This document shows positions 41,183 to 49,077 of a stretch of DNA of 64,000 bases, piece by piece. Every line of letters begins with the position of its first letter. The first letter of the stretch is position 1. Below the pieces are notes generated by a model, which searched no databases, was not told the origin of the DNA, and saw only the letters and a program-made list of their open reading frames with translations. The position numbers and the translations under genes were made by a program. The stretch comes from a virus. The stretch lies in the IMG/VR virus record IMGVR_UViG_3300007354_000004, positions 17,156-81,155 of that record; one strand, 5' to 3'.

Positions 41183-41452
41183 ATGTCAGAGCAAAGAAAG
41201 AGATGGGATAAGGCTGTCAAGGCTAAACAGGAACGCGAGGACGAAAAAGTTATGGCAGTATCTTATCCATACGAGTTTTCGTTTACTGTATTTCAGCAGG
41301 TAAATGATTACGGACAAGTATATTATACTGCTGTTCCGTCCGATAATGTTACTCGTGACGGACAACACGCACTACCAGAACCCTTTGGGCATGGACTAAC
41401 ACCCTATGAGGCGCTAATTGCGTTGCTTGCCAAGTTACATAAGGGAGACTGA
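41183..41452 (+). CDS. hypothetical protein, 89 aa
   Basis: Charged N-terminal helix (R-K-R-W-D-K-A-V-K-A-K-Q-E-R-E) then a short beta domain ending G-L-T-P-Y-E-A-L-I-A-L-L. Unknown. Confidence 0.6.
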   Translation: MSEQRKRWDKAVKAKQEREDEKVMAVSYPYEFSFTVFQQVNDYGQVYYTAVPSDNVTRDGQHALPEPFGHGLTPYEALIALLAKLHKGD

Positions 41453-41453
41453 C

Positions 41454-41825
41454 ATGAATCTGACGATGGAACAAGTTCGAGAGATGGACAACACTGCGTT
41501 ACGTTTGTTAGTGGCGCAGTTGTTGGGTTGGACTGATATTTACGAACAGTTTGGTGAATGGGAAGACGAGCCTATGTTTGACTATCAAGGAGTACCGCCT
41601 GGGTGGACCAGCCGTACTGTGTTACCAGAATGGCCCGAATGTTTGGATGATGCAGTAGAGTTATTCAACGGTGAACAGGTTCATGCTTTTACTTTGTCAG
41701 GCTTATGTGATTTTGGGTGGTCGGCGGTAATTTGTGACCACAAAGACAGGGCGTATATCGAGCATGATCGTATGCCTGCTCGTGCTATCGTGTTAGCCTG
41801 GATCGCGTGGAGATTAAATCAATGA
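41454..41825 (+). CDS. Phage ABA-sandwich-like protein, copy 1
   Basis: ATG 41454 follows GGGAGACTGAC. The 123-residue protein begins with a helix (V-R-E-M-D-N-T-A-L-R-L-L-V-A-Q-L-L-G-W) and ends A-R-A-I-V-L-A-W-I-A-W-R-L, as small phage ABA-sandwich (BC1872-like) proteins do. The gene at 44336 is a paralogue. Function unknown. Confidence 0.65.
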   Translation: MNLTMEQVREMDNTALRLLVAQLLGWTDIYEQFGEWEDEPMFDYQGVPPGWTSRTVLPEWPECLDDAVELFNGEQVHAFTLSGLCDFGWSAVICDHKDRAYIEHDRMPARAIVLAWIAWRLNQ

Positions 41826-42019
41826 TCATACTTGAATTTTTGGTGGTGTGGTTTTTGCTCACTTTAACCGTTATGGTAATTGTTGCATGGGTAGGGCTTC
41901 TGCTTTCTATTATACTTCATGAGTGGATATATGTGCCGCTGGACGAGCTACCTTCTCTTGTGCTGTTTGGTCTGGTTGCGGTACTTCCGATAGCCATTTT
42001 AATTACTTTAAGGGGGTAA
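41822..42019 (+). CDS. two-helix membrane protein, 65 aa
   Basis: ATG 41822 overlaps the previous stop (ATGA). Hydrophobic helices near residues 3-33 and 45-62. Unknown. Confidence 0.6.
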   Translation: MIILEFLVVWFLLTLTVMVIVAWVGLLLSIILHEWIYVPLDELPSLVLFGLVAVLPIAILITLRG

Positions 42020-42023
42020 AAAT

Positions 42024-42413
42024 ATGAATGATATATACAATCTAATAAAGTGTTGGTTAGGTCTACACGATTGGCATATTAGGCATGAGACAGACTATGA
42101 GTACAAAAGTGGGTGGTTGATTGGTTTTACTAAATACGTGAAAAAGGAGTGTTTATGTTGTGGTAAAATTAAACGCGAAGACGAAGAGAAATACTGTACA
42201 TTTATTAATTTTGGAAAGAAGTTTGATCCGAATATTACACCTGCAGAAATTAACAGTCGGACGGGAGTTTTTACGTGGAGAAATTGGTTTTGGAGAAGGG
42301 AACTAGCAGAGCGCGGATATATACTAAATAAAAATGATGAAATGTGGTTTCCAACTTATATGTTGGAAATATTAAAAGACGAAGCGGCATATATAGAGGA
42401 CGAACTGTCATGA
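42024..42413 (+). CDS. Cys-cluster protein, 129 aa
   Basis: GGGGGTAAAAAT precedes the ATG. E-C-L-C-C-G-K-I-K...Y-C suggests a metal site; Trp-rich N-terminus. Unknown. Confidence 0.6.
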   Translation: MNDIYNLIKCWLGLHDWHIRHETDYEYKSGWLIGFTKYVKKECLCCGKIKREDEEKYCTFINFGKKFDPNITPAEINSRTGVFTWRNWFWRRELAERGYILNKNDEMWFPTYMLEILKDEAAYIEDELS

Positions 42414-42634
42414 GTAAGTTTTTCGGGTATTTTATGAGTAGTTTGTTTGAAATTACGCTCGGTTTTCTGATTTTAGCGGCGATTATCTTGCTTCTCGGTC
42501 TGTGTATGTTCTGGCCTATGCTCGTATGGGATCTGGACGATATCTGGCTTATACCTGCTGGGATTGTTAACAGTATTATTGGTGTGTCTTTGCTGTTTGC
42601 CTATATGGAAACGAAAGCTGACGAAGGGGGTTAA
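42410..42634 (+). CDS. two-helix membrane protein, 74 aa
   Basis: ATG 42410 overlaps the stop before it (ATGA). Hydrophobic helices near 12-35 and 45-65 separated by W-D-L-D-D-I-W. Unknown. Confidence 0.6.
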   Translation: MSKFFGYFMSSLFEITLGFLILAAIILLLGLCMFWPMLVWDLDDIWLIPAGIVNSIIGVSLLFAYMETKADEGG

Positions 42635-42635
42635 A

Positions 42636-42911
42636 GTGTATCTTTACCACTCTCACGATTCGTATGTAAGACTGCCGTATGATGTAGATCGCTTTATGCA
42701 GCATTTAGGATTTACTGATGCGCAAAAGCGGGATTTTCAGTGGTGGCTAACTAACCTGAGTACATTTGAGATTTTACGTGACGCAGAAGATTGGCTGAGT
42801 AAAAGAGTCAAGTATTTCGTTCGTTTTTGTATGGTAGAGGATCATTTGGAGATTATTTTCTATCGCAAGACTTTGATCACTCGGTTTGCTGTTTTGTTGG
42901 GGATGATGTAA
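42636..42911 (+). CDS. hypothetical protein, 91 aa
   Basis: GTG 42636 lies one base after the previous stop, with AAGGGGGT upstream. Helical and aromatic-rich. Its stop overlaps the next ATG (TAATG). Confidence 0.6.
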   Translation: MYLYHSHDSYVRLPYDVDRFMQHLGFTDAQKRDFQWWLTNLSTFEILRDAEDWLSKRVKYFVRFCMVEDHLEIIFYRKTLITRFAVLLGMM

Positions 42912-43108
42912 TGGATAGCTTCGATTATTATAGTCAAGACGGGCAGTATTGGGAAGATCGTCTGCAGCGCTGGTGTCCTAAGTGTAAGACGCTTATGGTG
43001 CGGTTTGATCGCCCTGCCCTGGATGCTGAGACAGGTGAACATCTAGGCAATTACCGAATATACAAATGCGAAAAGTGTGGATACGAAACTAATCCGAATA
43101 AGGAGTAA
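42911..43108 (+). CDS. zinc-ribbon protein, 65 aa
   Basis: WCPKCKTLM...YKCEKCGYE gives two CxxC knuckles. Small acidic N-terminus. Likely binds zinc and nucleic acid or protein. Confidence 0.65.
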   Translation: MDSFDYYSQDGQYWEDRLQRWCPKCKTLMVRFDRPALDAETGEHLGNYRIYKCEKCGYETNPNKE

Positions 43109-43113
43109 CGATA

Positions 43114-43347
43114 ATGATTATCAATAATAAAGTTTATGTTTTGTTTAGGGAGGATATTCTAAGTGATCCAACTCCTTTGGATTATGTTGTAGGGGTGTTT
43201 TCAACGTTAGAAAAAGCCCAACAAGAAGCAGCCTCCGATCTAGTGTGGACACATATCCCTGTAACGGGCTACTATTTCACTTGGGAAGGAACTTATGTTT
43301 TGTGGGTAATTGAGAGTTATACGCTAGATACTCTAAGGATAAAGTGA
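43114..43347 (+). CDS. hypothetical protein, 77 aa
   Basis: AAGGAGTAACGATA precedes the ATG. The layout F-S-T-L-E-K-A-Q-Q-E-A and a final beta strand recall small phage proteins that modify or bind host targets, but no family is certain. Confidence 0.6.
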   Translation: MIINNKVYVLFREDILSDPTPLDYVVGVFSTLEKAQQEAASDLVWTHIPVTGYYFTWEGTYVLWVIESYTLDTLRIK

Positions 43348-43565
43348 TGGCGCCCCCTAAACTGTATTGCGTAATTTGCGGAAAAGAAGCCACTGGAACA
43401 GCAGCACAGATTCTGGTGTGTGACGAACATCGGCGCATGTATGACGAAGAAGGTCGAAAGTACCTGCCGATGCATCAGCGCACGTTTTATCTTCAGTTGT
43501 TGGAAGCCGAAGAACAGGTGGAAAGTCTAAAAGAGAGTTCCGAGTGTATGTCGGAGGAAGACTAA
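43347..43565 (+). CDS. Cys/His protein, 72 aa
   Basis: YCVICGKEA...VCDEHRRMY is a CxxC...CxxH zinc-knuckle; the C-terminus is an acidic helix. Stop overlaps the next start (TAATG). Confidence 0.6.
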   Translation: MAPPKLYCVICGKEATGTAAQILVCDEHRRMYDEEGRKYLPMHQRTFYLQLLEAEEQVESLKESSECMSEED

Positions 43566-43828
43566 TGTCTTATCCCGATCTTGTTCGCAGACTGTGTAAA
43601 CTTTACAAACGAGAGCGCGAGATAACGGGGATCGAGTATCCCAGATTGGAAGGCTATCTGGCAGACATTATTGATCCAACCGCCCTACCTTACCTGCAGG
43701 GCGAGTATATGATCAATTTTAAAGATGATCATGTTTGTCATCTGCTACGGGTGTATTATGACGGTCCTACTTTTGAGATTGAAGGTACGCCTGGCATTGA
43801 AAATTTTATGTCATCTTTTGTGGAGTAA
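43565..43828 (+). CDS. hypothetical protein, 87 aa
   Basis: GGAGGAAGACTA precedes ATG 43565. Helix then beta strands. Unknown. Confidence 0.6.
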   Translation: MSYPDLVRRLCKLYKREREITGIEYPRLEGYLADIIDPTALPYLQGEYMINFKDDHVCHLLRVYYDGPTFEIEGTPGIENFMSSFVE

Positions 43829-43832
43829 AACA

Positions 43833-43985
43833 ATGAAATTTTCATTGATGGCTTCCGTAGTTTTTCTAACTCTTGCTGGTATCTCTCTTATTGGTGGAGA
43901 TATAGATAATGCTCGTTTTTGTACTACTATAATGATGCTTTGGTATATTGTCTTTCGTTTTGATGTTTTGGATGAGAAAGGCTAG
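43833..43985 (+). CDS. 50-aa membrane protein
   Basis: TGGAGTAAAACA precedes ATG 43833. Two hydrophobic segments. Last gene before a terminator. Confidence 0.55.
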   Translation: MKFSLMASVVFLTLAGISLIGGDIDNARFCTTIMMLWYIVFRFDVLDEKG

Positions 43986-44005
43986 TGTTATACTAAAAAT
44001 AGTAC

Positions 44006-44058
44006 ACCCGCCAAGCTGAGGTCTTCGGACACGCTCAAATGTGGCGGGTTTTGCTTTT
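44006..44058 (+). terminator. rho-independent terminator
   Basis: ACCCGCCA (44006-44013) pairs with TGGCGGGT (44042-44049), followed by TTTTGCTTTT. The loop is long (28 bases) and holds CTTCGG. It ends the 40.8-44.0 kb operon. Confidence 0.75.
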
Positions 44059-44063
44059 ATGTC

Positions 44064-44092
44064 TTGACATCTCGCGCATTTAGGTGTAGACT
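44064..44092 (+). promoter_or_regulatory. rightward promoter
   Basis: TTGACA, 17 bases, TAGACT, directly behind the terminator and 18 bases before the next gene. Confidence 0.72.
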
Positions 44093-44110
44093 ACTCTTAA
44101 AGGATGAGAG

Positions 44111-44269
44111 ATGAAACCAGATAATTCACCCGAACCCCCAGGCTATACGTTGTTATATGATAACCAATCGATCAATGTCTCGTGTGTGGTCTGGTCCATA
44201 ATTTGTATTTTATATCTGCTCGGTATGTTGACTTGTGTAATTGTATCAGATAGCGGGCTTGTAGCTTAG
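44111..44269 (+). CDS. 52-aa membrane protein overlapping a tRNA
   Basis: AAAGGATGAGAG precedes the ATG. A Pro-rich N-terminus leads to one hydrophobic helix. The last five codons, including the TAG stop, lie inside the tRNA-Arg gene, so the mRNA cannot survive tRNA 5' processing intact. Confidence 0.55.
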   Translation: MKPDNSPEPPGYTLLYDNQSINVSCVVWSIICILYLLGMLTCVIVSDSGLVA

Positions 44270-44326
44270 TGGAGAAAGCGCGTGTCTTCTAAACACGATA
44301 TCGCAGGTTCGAGTCCTGCCAAGCCT
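44255..44326 (+). tRNA. tRNA-Arg (TCT)
   Basis: 72 nt: acceptor GGGCTTG/CAAGCCT, D stem GCTT/AAGC, anticodon stem CGTGT/ACACG with loop CTTCTAA (anticodon TCT, reads AGA), T stem GCAGG/CCTGC with TTCGAGT. No encoded CCA. Confidence 0.93.
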
Positions 44327-44335
44327 ACCTACGAC

Positions 44336-44722
44336 ATGGATCAGATTCGTGAATACGACGATTTAACACTGAATCTGTTGGTGGCTCATCTGTTAGGCTG
44401 GACGAATTTATATATGCAGGTATCATTTGGTGATGAGTGGTCTATTCACGGTACTACGCCCGGTGGTTTAGAGCAGTCTGTGCCTAATTTTACAGAAGAT
44501 CTTTCATTGACACTTGATTTATTGAAGGATAACTTTTGGCAGTTATATTACCAAAGTGATAGATTTATGGGTCTGGTGACATCTGATATATCAGATTTAG
44601 AGTTTCATATGGAGTATGCAGATTCACCGCCTAGATCTTTAGTTTTGTCGTGGGTATCTTGGAAAATTTCGGAGATTCAGCGTTTAAATCCTATCAAGCC
44701 CTTAAGGAGACTGTATGGATAA
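44336..44722 (+). CDS. Phage ABA-sandwich-like protein, copy 2
   Basis: ATG 44336 lies ten bases after the tRNA and aligns with the start of its paralogue at 41454 (I-R-E-Y-D-D-L-T-L-N-L-L-V-A-H-L-L-G-W). Same overall length and a final S-L-V-L-S-W-V-S-W-K. No Shine-Dalgarno is visible, so expression may depend on tRNA processing. Confidence 0.62.
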   Translation: MDQIREYDDLTLNLLVAHLLGWTNLYMQVSFGDEWSIHGTTPGGLEQSVPNFTEDLSLTLDLLKDNFWQLYYQSDRFMGLVTSDISDLEFHMEYADSPPRSLVLSWVSWKISEIQRLNPIKPLRRLYG

Positions 44723-45830
44723 GTATCTCAATCAGGTTGTCTGTAAAAGTGCTATAGATTTGCTCAAAGATTTGCCCGATCAGTCTGTACATTGTATTAT
44801 AACTTCCCCGCCTTATTACGGATTGCGCTCGTATTTAGACGAGAATGATCCAAGTAAACCTGAAGAGGTTGGTGCCGAACAAACTCCCGAACAGTATGTT
44901 GAGAGATTAGTTGAAGTATTTCGTGAAGCAGGACGTGTATTACGAAATGACGGAACTCTGTGGTTGAATTTGGGAGATAGTTATGCGGGGGGCGGTAAGG
45001 CATCAGGCAGAACTTGGGAAAACGGCACAGTTCCAAATATGAGTCGTAAACAAGCCAGCAATAAAGGCTCTTTAATTAAAGGTCAGCCAGTACCAGACGG
45101 GTATAAATCTAAAGACCTGTTGGGTATTCCCTTTCGAGTAGCATTTGCTTTGCAGTCTGACGGGTGGTATTGGCGTTCGGTTATGCCGTGGATTAAACCT
45201 AATGCTATGCCAGAGAGTATAAAAGATCGTCCTACTTCTTCGCTGGAATATGTTTTTCTATTTTCTAAATCAAAGAAATATTATTATGACTATGAAAATA
45301 TTTTACGTCCTTATGCTGAGAGCAGTCTAAAAAGAATTAATCATTCAGGTTTTGATCTACAAACTGGGGGAGAGAAGGATTACGGATCAGATTCTTCGCG
45401 TTCTGCTAGAAAAACACTTGAGAATTTTAAGAAGAATATAGATAAAAATAAAGGTAGACGATACCGTAATACAGATGCCTATTACGATTCATTAGATATA
45501 ATGATTGAAGATACAGAAAATCAATTAAATTACTTAAAAGAAGTTCGAGAAAATAGGGGAACTTTGGTTGATAATCAGATTTTGGCGTTTGATATACACG
45601 TAGGACAGTCAAGTTTAGCACACTTTGCATCTTTTCCCCCAAAACTAATCAAACCGATGATTATAGCTGGTTGTTCGATTGGTGGTGTTGTTTTGGATTT
45701 CTTTTGTGGAACGGGTACTACAGGTTTAGTAGCAGTGCAGAGTGGTCGGCAGTTTATCTGTGGAGATCTGAATCCTGAGTATGTAGAGATGGCTCAAAAG
45801 AGAATTCTAGACGGGAGCGGAGGGAGTTAA
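44715..45830 (+). CDS. DNA methyltransferase, N4-cytosine type
   Basis: A 371-residue beta-class enzyme. TSPPYYGLR near residue 33 is the catalytic motif and F-F-C-G-T-G-T-T-G near 334 the AdoMet site; the long middle part is the target-recognition region. TSPPYYGLR is typical of N4-cytosine enzymes. AAGGAGACTGT precedes the ATG. Third beta-class methyltransferase of this region. Confidence 0.88.
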   Translation: MDKYLNQVVCKSAIDLLKDLPDQSVHCIITSPPYYGLRSYLDENDPSKPEEVGAEQTPEQYVERLVEVFREAGRVLRNDGTLWLNLGDSYAGGGKASGRTWENGTVPNMSRKQASNKGSLIKGQPVPDGYKSKDLLGIPFRVAFALQSDGWYWRSVMPWIKPNAMPESIKDRPTSSLEYVFLFSKSKKYYYDYENILRPYAESSLKRINHSGFDLQTGGEKDYGSDSSRSARKTLENFKKNIDKNKGRRYRNTDAYYDSLDIMIEDTENQLNYLKEVRENRGTLVDNQILAFDIHVGQSSLAHFASFPPKLIKPMIIAGCSIGGVVLDFFCGTGTTGLVAVQSGRQFICGDLNPEYVEMAQKRILDGSGGS

Positions 45831-45831
45831 A

Positions 45832-46095
45832 ATGGTAAACTACAAAGATATTCAAGTGGAAAACTCGCATTATATCAGCTTGTCCGCGTGGATGGGGCCG
45901 ATCAAAGACATTCACGGTTATATTTCAGAAGAGTTTGGCGATCCGGTGTTCAAGTTGCGTAAAATTATCTTTGAAGATGGCACTCAGATAGATGTCGAAG
46001 GCGAGCACGACTGTCCTTATCTGTGTGGCGAGACAGAGTTGTACAATGACGAAATAATGTGCAGTCTATTGGAGCAAGAAAATGAAGATCAGTAA
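45832..46095 (+). CDS. hypothetical acidic protein, 87 aa
   Basis: Starts two bases after the methyltransferase stop. Beta-rich, acidic, with C-P-Y-L-C. Overlaps the radical SAM gene start by 14 bases, so it may serve with it. Confidence 0.6.
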   Translation: MVNYKDIQVENSHYISLSAWMGPIKDIHGYISEEFGDPVFKLRKIIFEDGTQIDVEGEHDCPYLCGETELYNDEIMCSLLEQENEDQ

Positions 46096-47452
46096 CGTTC
46101 GGTTGGGGTTTGCAACTAATTCTTCAAGTTCACATAGTATTGTAGTTTTACCAAAAGGCGTGTCTGCTCCGTCTGGCTTTGATGTGGTTGAGGGAGAATA
46201 TGGTTGGGAGAATTTCGTTCTCAAAAATCAGCAGGATAAGTTGTCTTATCTGGCGGCAGCAGTTGGGTCTTCTTTGTTAGAGTTTTACGGGGAAGATCTG
46301 ACTGAAATTATTATGCGCGAGTGGTTTCGCGGGATTCCCTGGTCGAAGGGGTGGTATATCGATCATCAATCAGAAATTGAGATTCCTCATGATCCGATTA
46401 CCAAACAGGTGAGTCAGCTATTCGTTCAAGACTTCTCTCGATTTATGCGTCGGAAAGATGTGGTTGTTCTAGGGGGTAACGATAATAGCGATAGGCGCGA
46501 TTTTGAAGAATATTATCAATACGAAGTAGATTTGCCTAGAGGCTGGAATCTCAAGTGGTACGCACAAAAGTCGGGTGACTGGTGGACGATGTTTTGTGTT
46601 GAAACTGGCGCGAAGATGCGTTTTTCCTTTGAAGAAAACCCGCAAGATCTGTGGCGATCTGTTTATCCTGAGTTGATTGATTTTAAGATTACGGATTATT
46701 GTCCGTTTGACTGTCCGTTTTGCTATCAAGACAGCAGTCGGCAGGGTATTCATGCGTCTCTTGCAGATATTGAATCTTATCTGGAGATGATGAGTAACAG
46801 CGGCGTTTTTGAAATTGCGTTTGGCGGTGGCGAGCCTACGTTGCATCCTGACTTTGTGAAAATTCTACGTAAGACACATAGTTTAGGTATTGTGCCTAAT
46901 TTTACGACGAAGGTAACACCGGAACACTGGTCGTCTGATTTACTGCAGGCGGTGATGGAAGTTGTAGGTGGTGTGGCTGTGTCGGTAGGAAGCACCTGGG
47001 AAGCGGGTAAGTTAAAAGCGGCAGAAGTGTTGTATGGATTACGTGGGAAGATTTCGGCGCATTTTGTAGTTGGCGCGCATCCTGATTGGCGACTGGAAGA
47101 CGTAATTGAATCCTGTGCCGAGAACGAAATTCCGCTGACTTTGTTGGGGTTTAAGGAAGTTGGGCGCGGTACAGATCCAAAACCGCAAATAATTAATCCG
47201 TCTGTGTTGCATAAGGGTTGGCGACTGTCAGTGGATACGTCTTTTGTCGAGCAGTATGCAGATGTAATCGAAGAAGCGGGGATTCCCGATCTGCTGGTTG
47301 TGCCGGGCGAAGGTCGGTTTAGTATGTATATCGATGCAGTTGCACAACGGGCTGGAATTAGCAGTTATCATCCTGACCTGATTGAGTTTGAGCCTCAATA
47401 CTGGAACGATTTGACGGATATTTGGGTAATTTTAGATGAATACGTTAACTAG
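46082..47452 (+). CDS. radical SAM protein with N-terminal NSSSS motif
   Basis: A 456-residue protein. Residues 8-19 read L-G-F-A-T-N-S-S-S-S-H-S, like the GFxSNSSSSSF tag found at the start of many unexplained bacterial and phage proteins. After ~180 residues without recognised fold comes a radical SAM domain: C207-x3-C211-x2-C214 binds the 4Fe-4S cluster and FGGGEPT (247-253) binds AdoMet. Radical SAM enzymes make difficult C-H modifications on peptides, RNA or nucleotides. No SPASM-type Cys cluster is seen at the C-terminus. Substrate unknown; the N-terminal tag or the small neighbours are candidates. Confidence 0.85.
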   Translation: MKISNVRLGFATNSSSSHSIVVLPKGVSAPSGFDVVEGEYGWENFVLKNQQDKLSYLAAAVGSSLLEFYGEDLTEIIMREWFRGIPWSKGWYIDHQSEIEIPHDPITKQVSQLFVQDFSRFMRRKDVVVLGGNDNSDRRDFEEYYQYEVDLPRGWNLKWYAQKSGDWWTMFCVETGAKMRFSFEENPQDLWRSVYPELIDFKITDYCPFDCPFCYQDSSRQGIHASLADIESYLEMMSNSGVFEIAFGGGEPTLHPDFVKILRKTHSLGIVPNFTTKVTPEHWSSDLLQAVMEVVGGVAVSVGSTWEAGKLKAAEVLYGLRGKISAHFVVGAHPDWRLEDVIESCAENEIPLTLLGFKEVGRGTDPKPQIINPSVLHKGWRLSVDTSFVEQYADVIEEAGIPDLLVVPGEGRFSMYIDAVAQRAGISSYHPDLIEFEPQYWNDLTDIWVILDEYVN

Positions 47453-47663
47453 TGAGCAAAAGTACGAACTTTTACGCCAGATCTGTGTAGATTATGGTTT
47501 ATATAACTACATAAACGAAGATAGAGCCTGTTTGCCTTATGAGACACACGAGGTTGGCGCTGATTTAACTATTTTAGATCGTCTGGTTAGCAATAAAGAG
47601 TGGACTCCTTTTATATGGGAAGTGGTGAATGATCGCGTGAAATACAGATTGGGGATAAAATGA
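47436..47663 (+). CDS. hypothetical protein, 75 aa
   Basis: Helical, overlapping the radical SAM gene by 17 bases and the next gene by four. Unknown. Confidence 0.6.
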   Translation: MNTLTSEQKYELLRQICVDYGLYNYINEDRACLPYETHEVGADLTILDRLVSNKEWTPFIWEVVNDRVKYRLGIK

Positions 47664-47929
47664 TCGCTAAATACCGCAAGAAACCCGTTGTGATTGAGGC
47701 TGTTCAGTACATAGGTGATAACGCAGAAGAAATCTTTGAGTGGATGAATACAGTAAACACCTGTGCTGCTTATATAGATCCAGATGAAGATGACAGTCTC
47801 ATGATTCTTACGCTCGAAGGTGAAATGCAGTGTCGATTGGGTTGGTATGTTCTTCGGGGTGTCAGGGATGAGTTTTATCCTTGTGATCCAGAAATATTTA
47901 TTGAGACATACGAGAAGGTAGATGAATAA
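47660..47929 (+). CDS. widespread small phage protein, 89 aa
   Basis: Begins MIAKYRKKPVVIEAVQY and ends with G-W-Y-V-L-R-G-V-R-D-E-F-Y-P-C-D-P-E-I-F, a layout found in many phages and never assigned a function. ATGA coupling to the gene before. Confidence 0.7.
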   Translation: MIAKYRKKPVVIEAVQYIGDNAEEIFEWMNTVNTCAAYIDPDEDDSLMILTLEGEMQCRLGWYVLRGVRDEFYPCDPEIFIETYEKVDE

Positions 47930-48023
47930 GCCCGATTGTTGTCTGCTTTTCTGGTTAATTCACCTGTTTATTGGAATTTTAATGCCTGTTTTGTTCTATT
48001 TAGGATGTAAACGCGATGAATGA
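47922..48023 (+). CDS. 33-aa membrane peptide
   Basis: Overlaps the previous gene by eight bases and the next by eight. Starts MNKPDCCLLFWLIHLF and forms one hydrophobic helix with three Cys. Unknown. Confidence 0.5.
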   Translation: MNKPDCCLLFWLIHLFIGILMPVLFYLGCKRDE

Positions 48024-48183
48024 GGTTATTCTCTGGATCAGGAACTATTCGATTATCGTGGTAGAAGCGAAATCCAAACGCAGACTCAGGACGTTTCAGC
48101 GCGGATCCTATTCGAGTTTTAGAGAAATGCGTTGGGCAGCAGATCGTTGGCTGGACAAACGGGGTTATTATCGAGTTGCTTGA
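48016..48183 (+). CDS. 55-aa basic protein
   Basis: AGGATGTAAACGCG precedes the ATG. Strongly basic (Lys/Arg-rich middle, W-A-A-D-R-W-L-D-K-R-G-Y-Y). Possibly nucleic-acid binding. Confidence 0.55.
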   Translation: MNEVILWIRNYSIIVVEAKSKRRLRTFQRGSYSSFREMRWAADRWLDKRGYYRVA

Positions 48184-48203
48184 CAGAAAGGGTTAATTGG
48201 AGT

Positions 48204-48659
48204 ATGATTATCTTAGATCCAGAGGGCAACGAATACGAAGTTAAGAATCAGGTACAGTTTGCGGAAGAGCATGATCTTAGAGCGTCGTGTCTCAATCAGG
48301 TTTTGAACAGAAAGCGATATCATCATAAAGGCTGGCATTTGCCGGGATCGCTGGTTATTAAAATTCTGGTTGATCCGAGTGGTTACGAGCACAAGTTTTA
48401 CTCTCAAGCGGAGTTCTGCAGGGAGCACGATCTCAACCCTATCGTGATTTCTCAGGTGTTGAACGGTCAGGTTAAGCAGTATAGGGGCTGGCATTTACCG
48501 GAGAGGGACATTTATCACCGCTTTATTTCGCCCGAAGGCAAATGCTACAAAGTGCGTAACATTGCTGAGTTTGCCAGAGACATGAACTTAAACGTGAACG
48601 GGCTGTATCGTCTTGTTCGGAACTATATACACGAATATTGTGGATGGAGAAGCGCATAA
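48204..48659 (+). CDS. three IENR1/NUMOD-like DNA-binding repeats
   Basis: A 151-residue protein from ATG 48204 (TTGGAGT). It is three ~48-residue repeats, each with D/S-P-x-G-x-x-Y/H, a helix F-A/C-x-E/D-x-x-L, a second helix and G-W-H/R. This is the intron-encoded nuclease repeat normally attached to GIY-YIG or HNH homing endonucleases. No nuclease domain is present, so it may be a DNA-binding remnant or a regulator. Confidence 0.75.
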   Translation: MIILDPEGNEYEVKNQVQFAEEHDLRASCLNQVLNRKRYHHKGWHLPGSLVIKILVDPSGYEHKFYSQAEFCREHDLNPIVISQVLNGQVKQYRGWHLPERDIYHRFISPEGKCYKVRNIAEFARDMNLNVNGLYRLVRNYIHEYCGWRSA

Positions 48660-48925
48660 TGGGCTGGTGTTCAGGCACAGAGGTTTTTGATAAGGTTGCC
48701 GGTGCGGTTTTGAATTCTAAACTACCGGAAGCGGATCAGTATGATATTTTGTATATTTTGGCAGAATCTTTATCGGACATGGACTGGGACTGCCAATCAG
48801 AGAGCGGGTACTGGGATCATCCCCTTGTTCAGAAGGTATTTGAGGATCTGTATCCTGAGTGGTTTGACATTGACGATTATGATAGTTGGCACCCAGGACA
48901 TCCCGATAACTTTGGAGATAAATAG
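48659..48925 (+). CDS. widespread small phage protein, 88 aa
   Basis: Begins MGWCSGTEVFD and contains D-M-D-W-D-C-Q-S-E-S-x-Y-W-D-H-P-L-V, a conserved phage layout without known function. TAATG overlap with the gene before. Confidence 0.68.
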   Translation: MGWCSGTEVFDKVAGAVLNSKLPEADQYDILYILAESLSDMDWDCQSESGYWDHPLVQKVFEDLYPEWFDIDDYDSWHPGHPDNFGDK

Positions 48926-49074
48926 TGAATATTCAACCTTACACCAAAGAGCAGTTTGTCGAGCACGTTCAACAAGGCACAGATGTTTGTCTGGTATGTG
49001 GAAACGAACTTAAAGGAACGTGGACGGATTATAACGGACAGATCCGCTGTTGGACGTGCGGCGTAACTTATTAA
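48925..49074 (+). CDS. 49-aa zinc-ribbon protein
   Basis: GTG 48925 shares a base with the previous stop; GGAGATAAATA lies upstream. VCLVCGNE...RCWTCGVT gives two CxxC knuckles. Confidence 0.6.
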   Translation: MNIQPYTKEQFVEHVQQGTDVCLVCGNELKGTWTDYNGQIRCWTCGVTY

Positions 49075-49077
49075 ATC

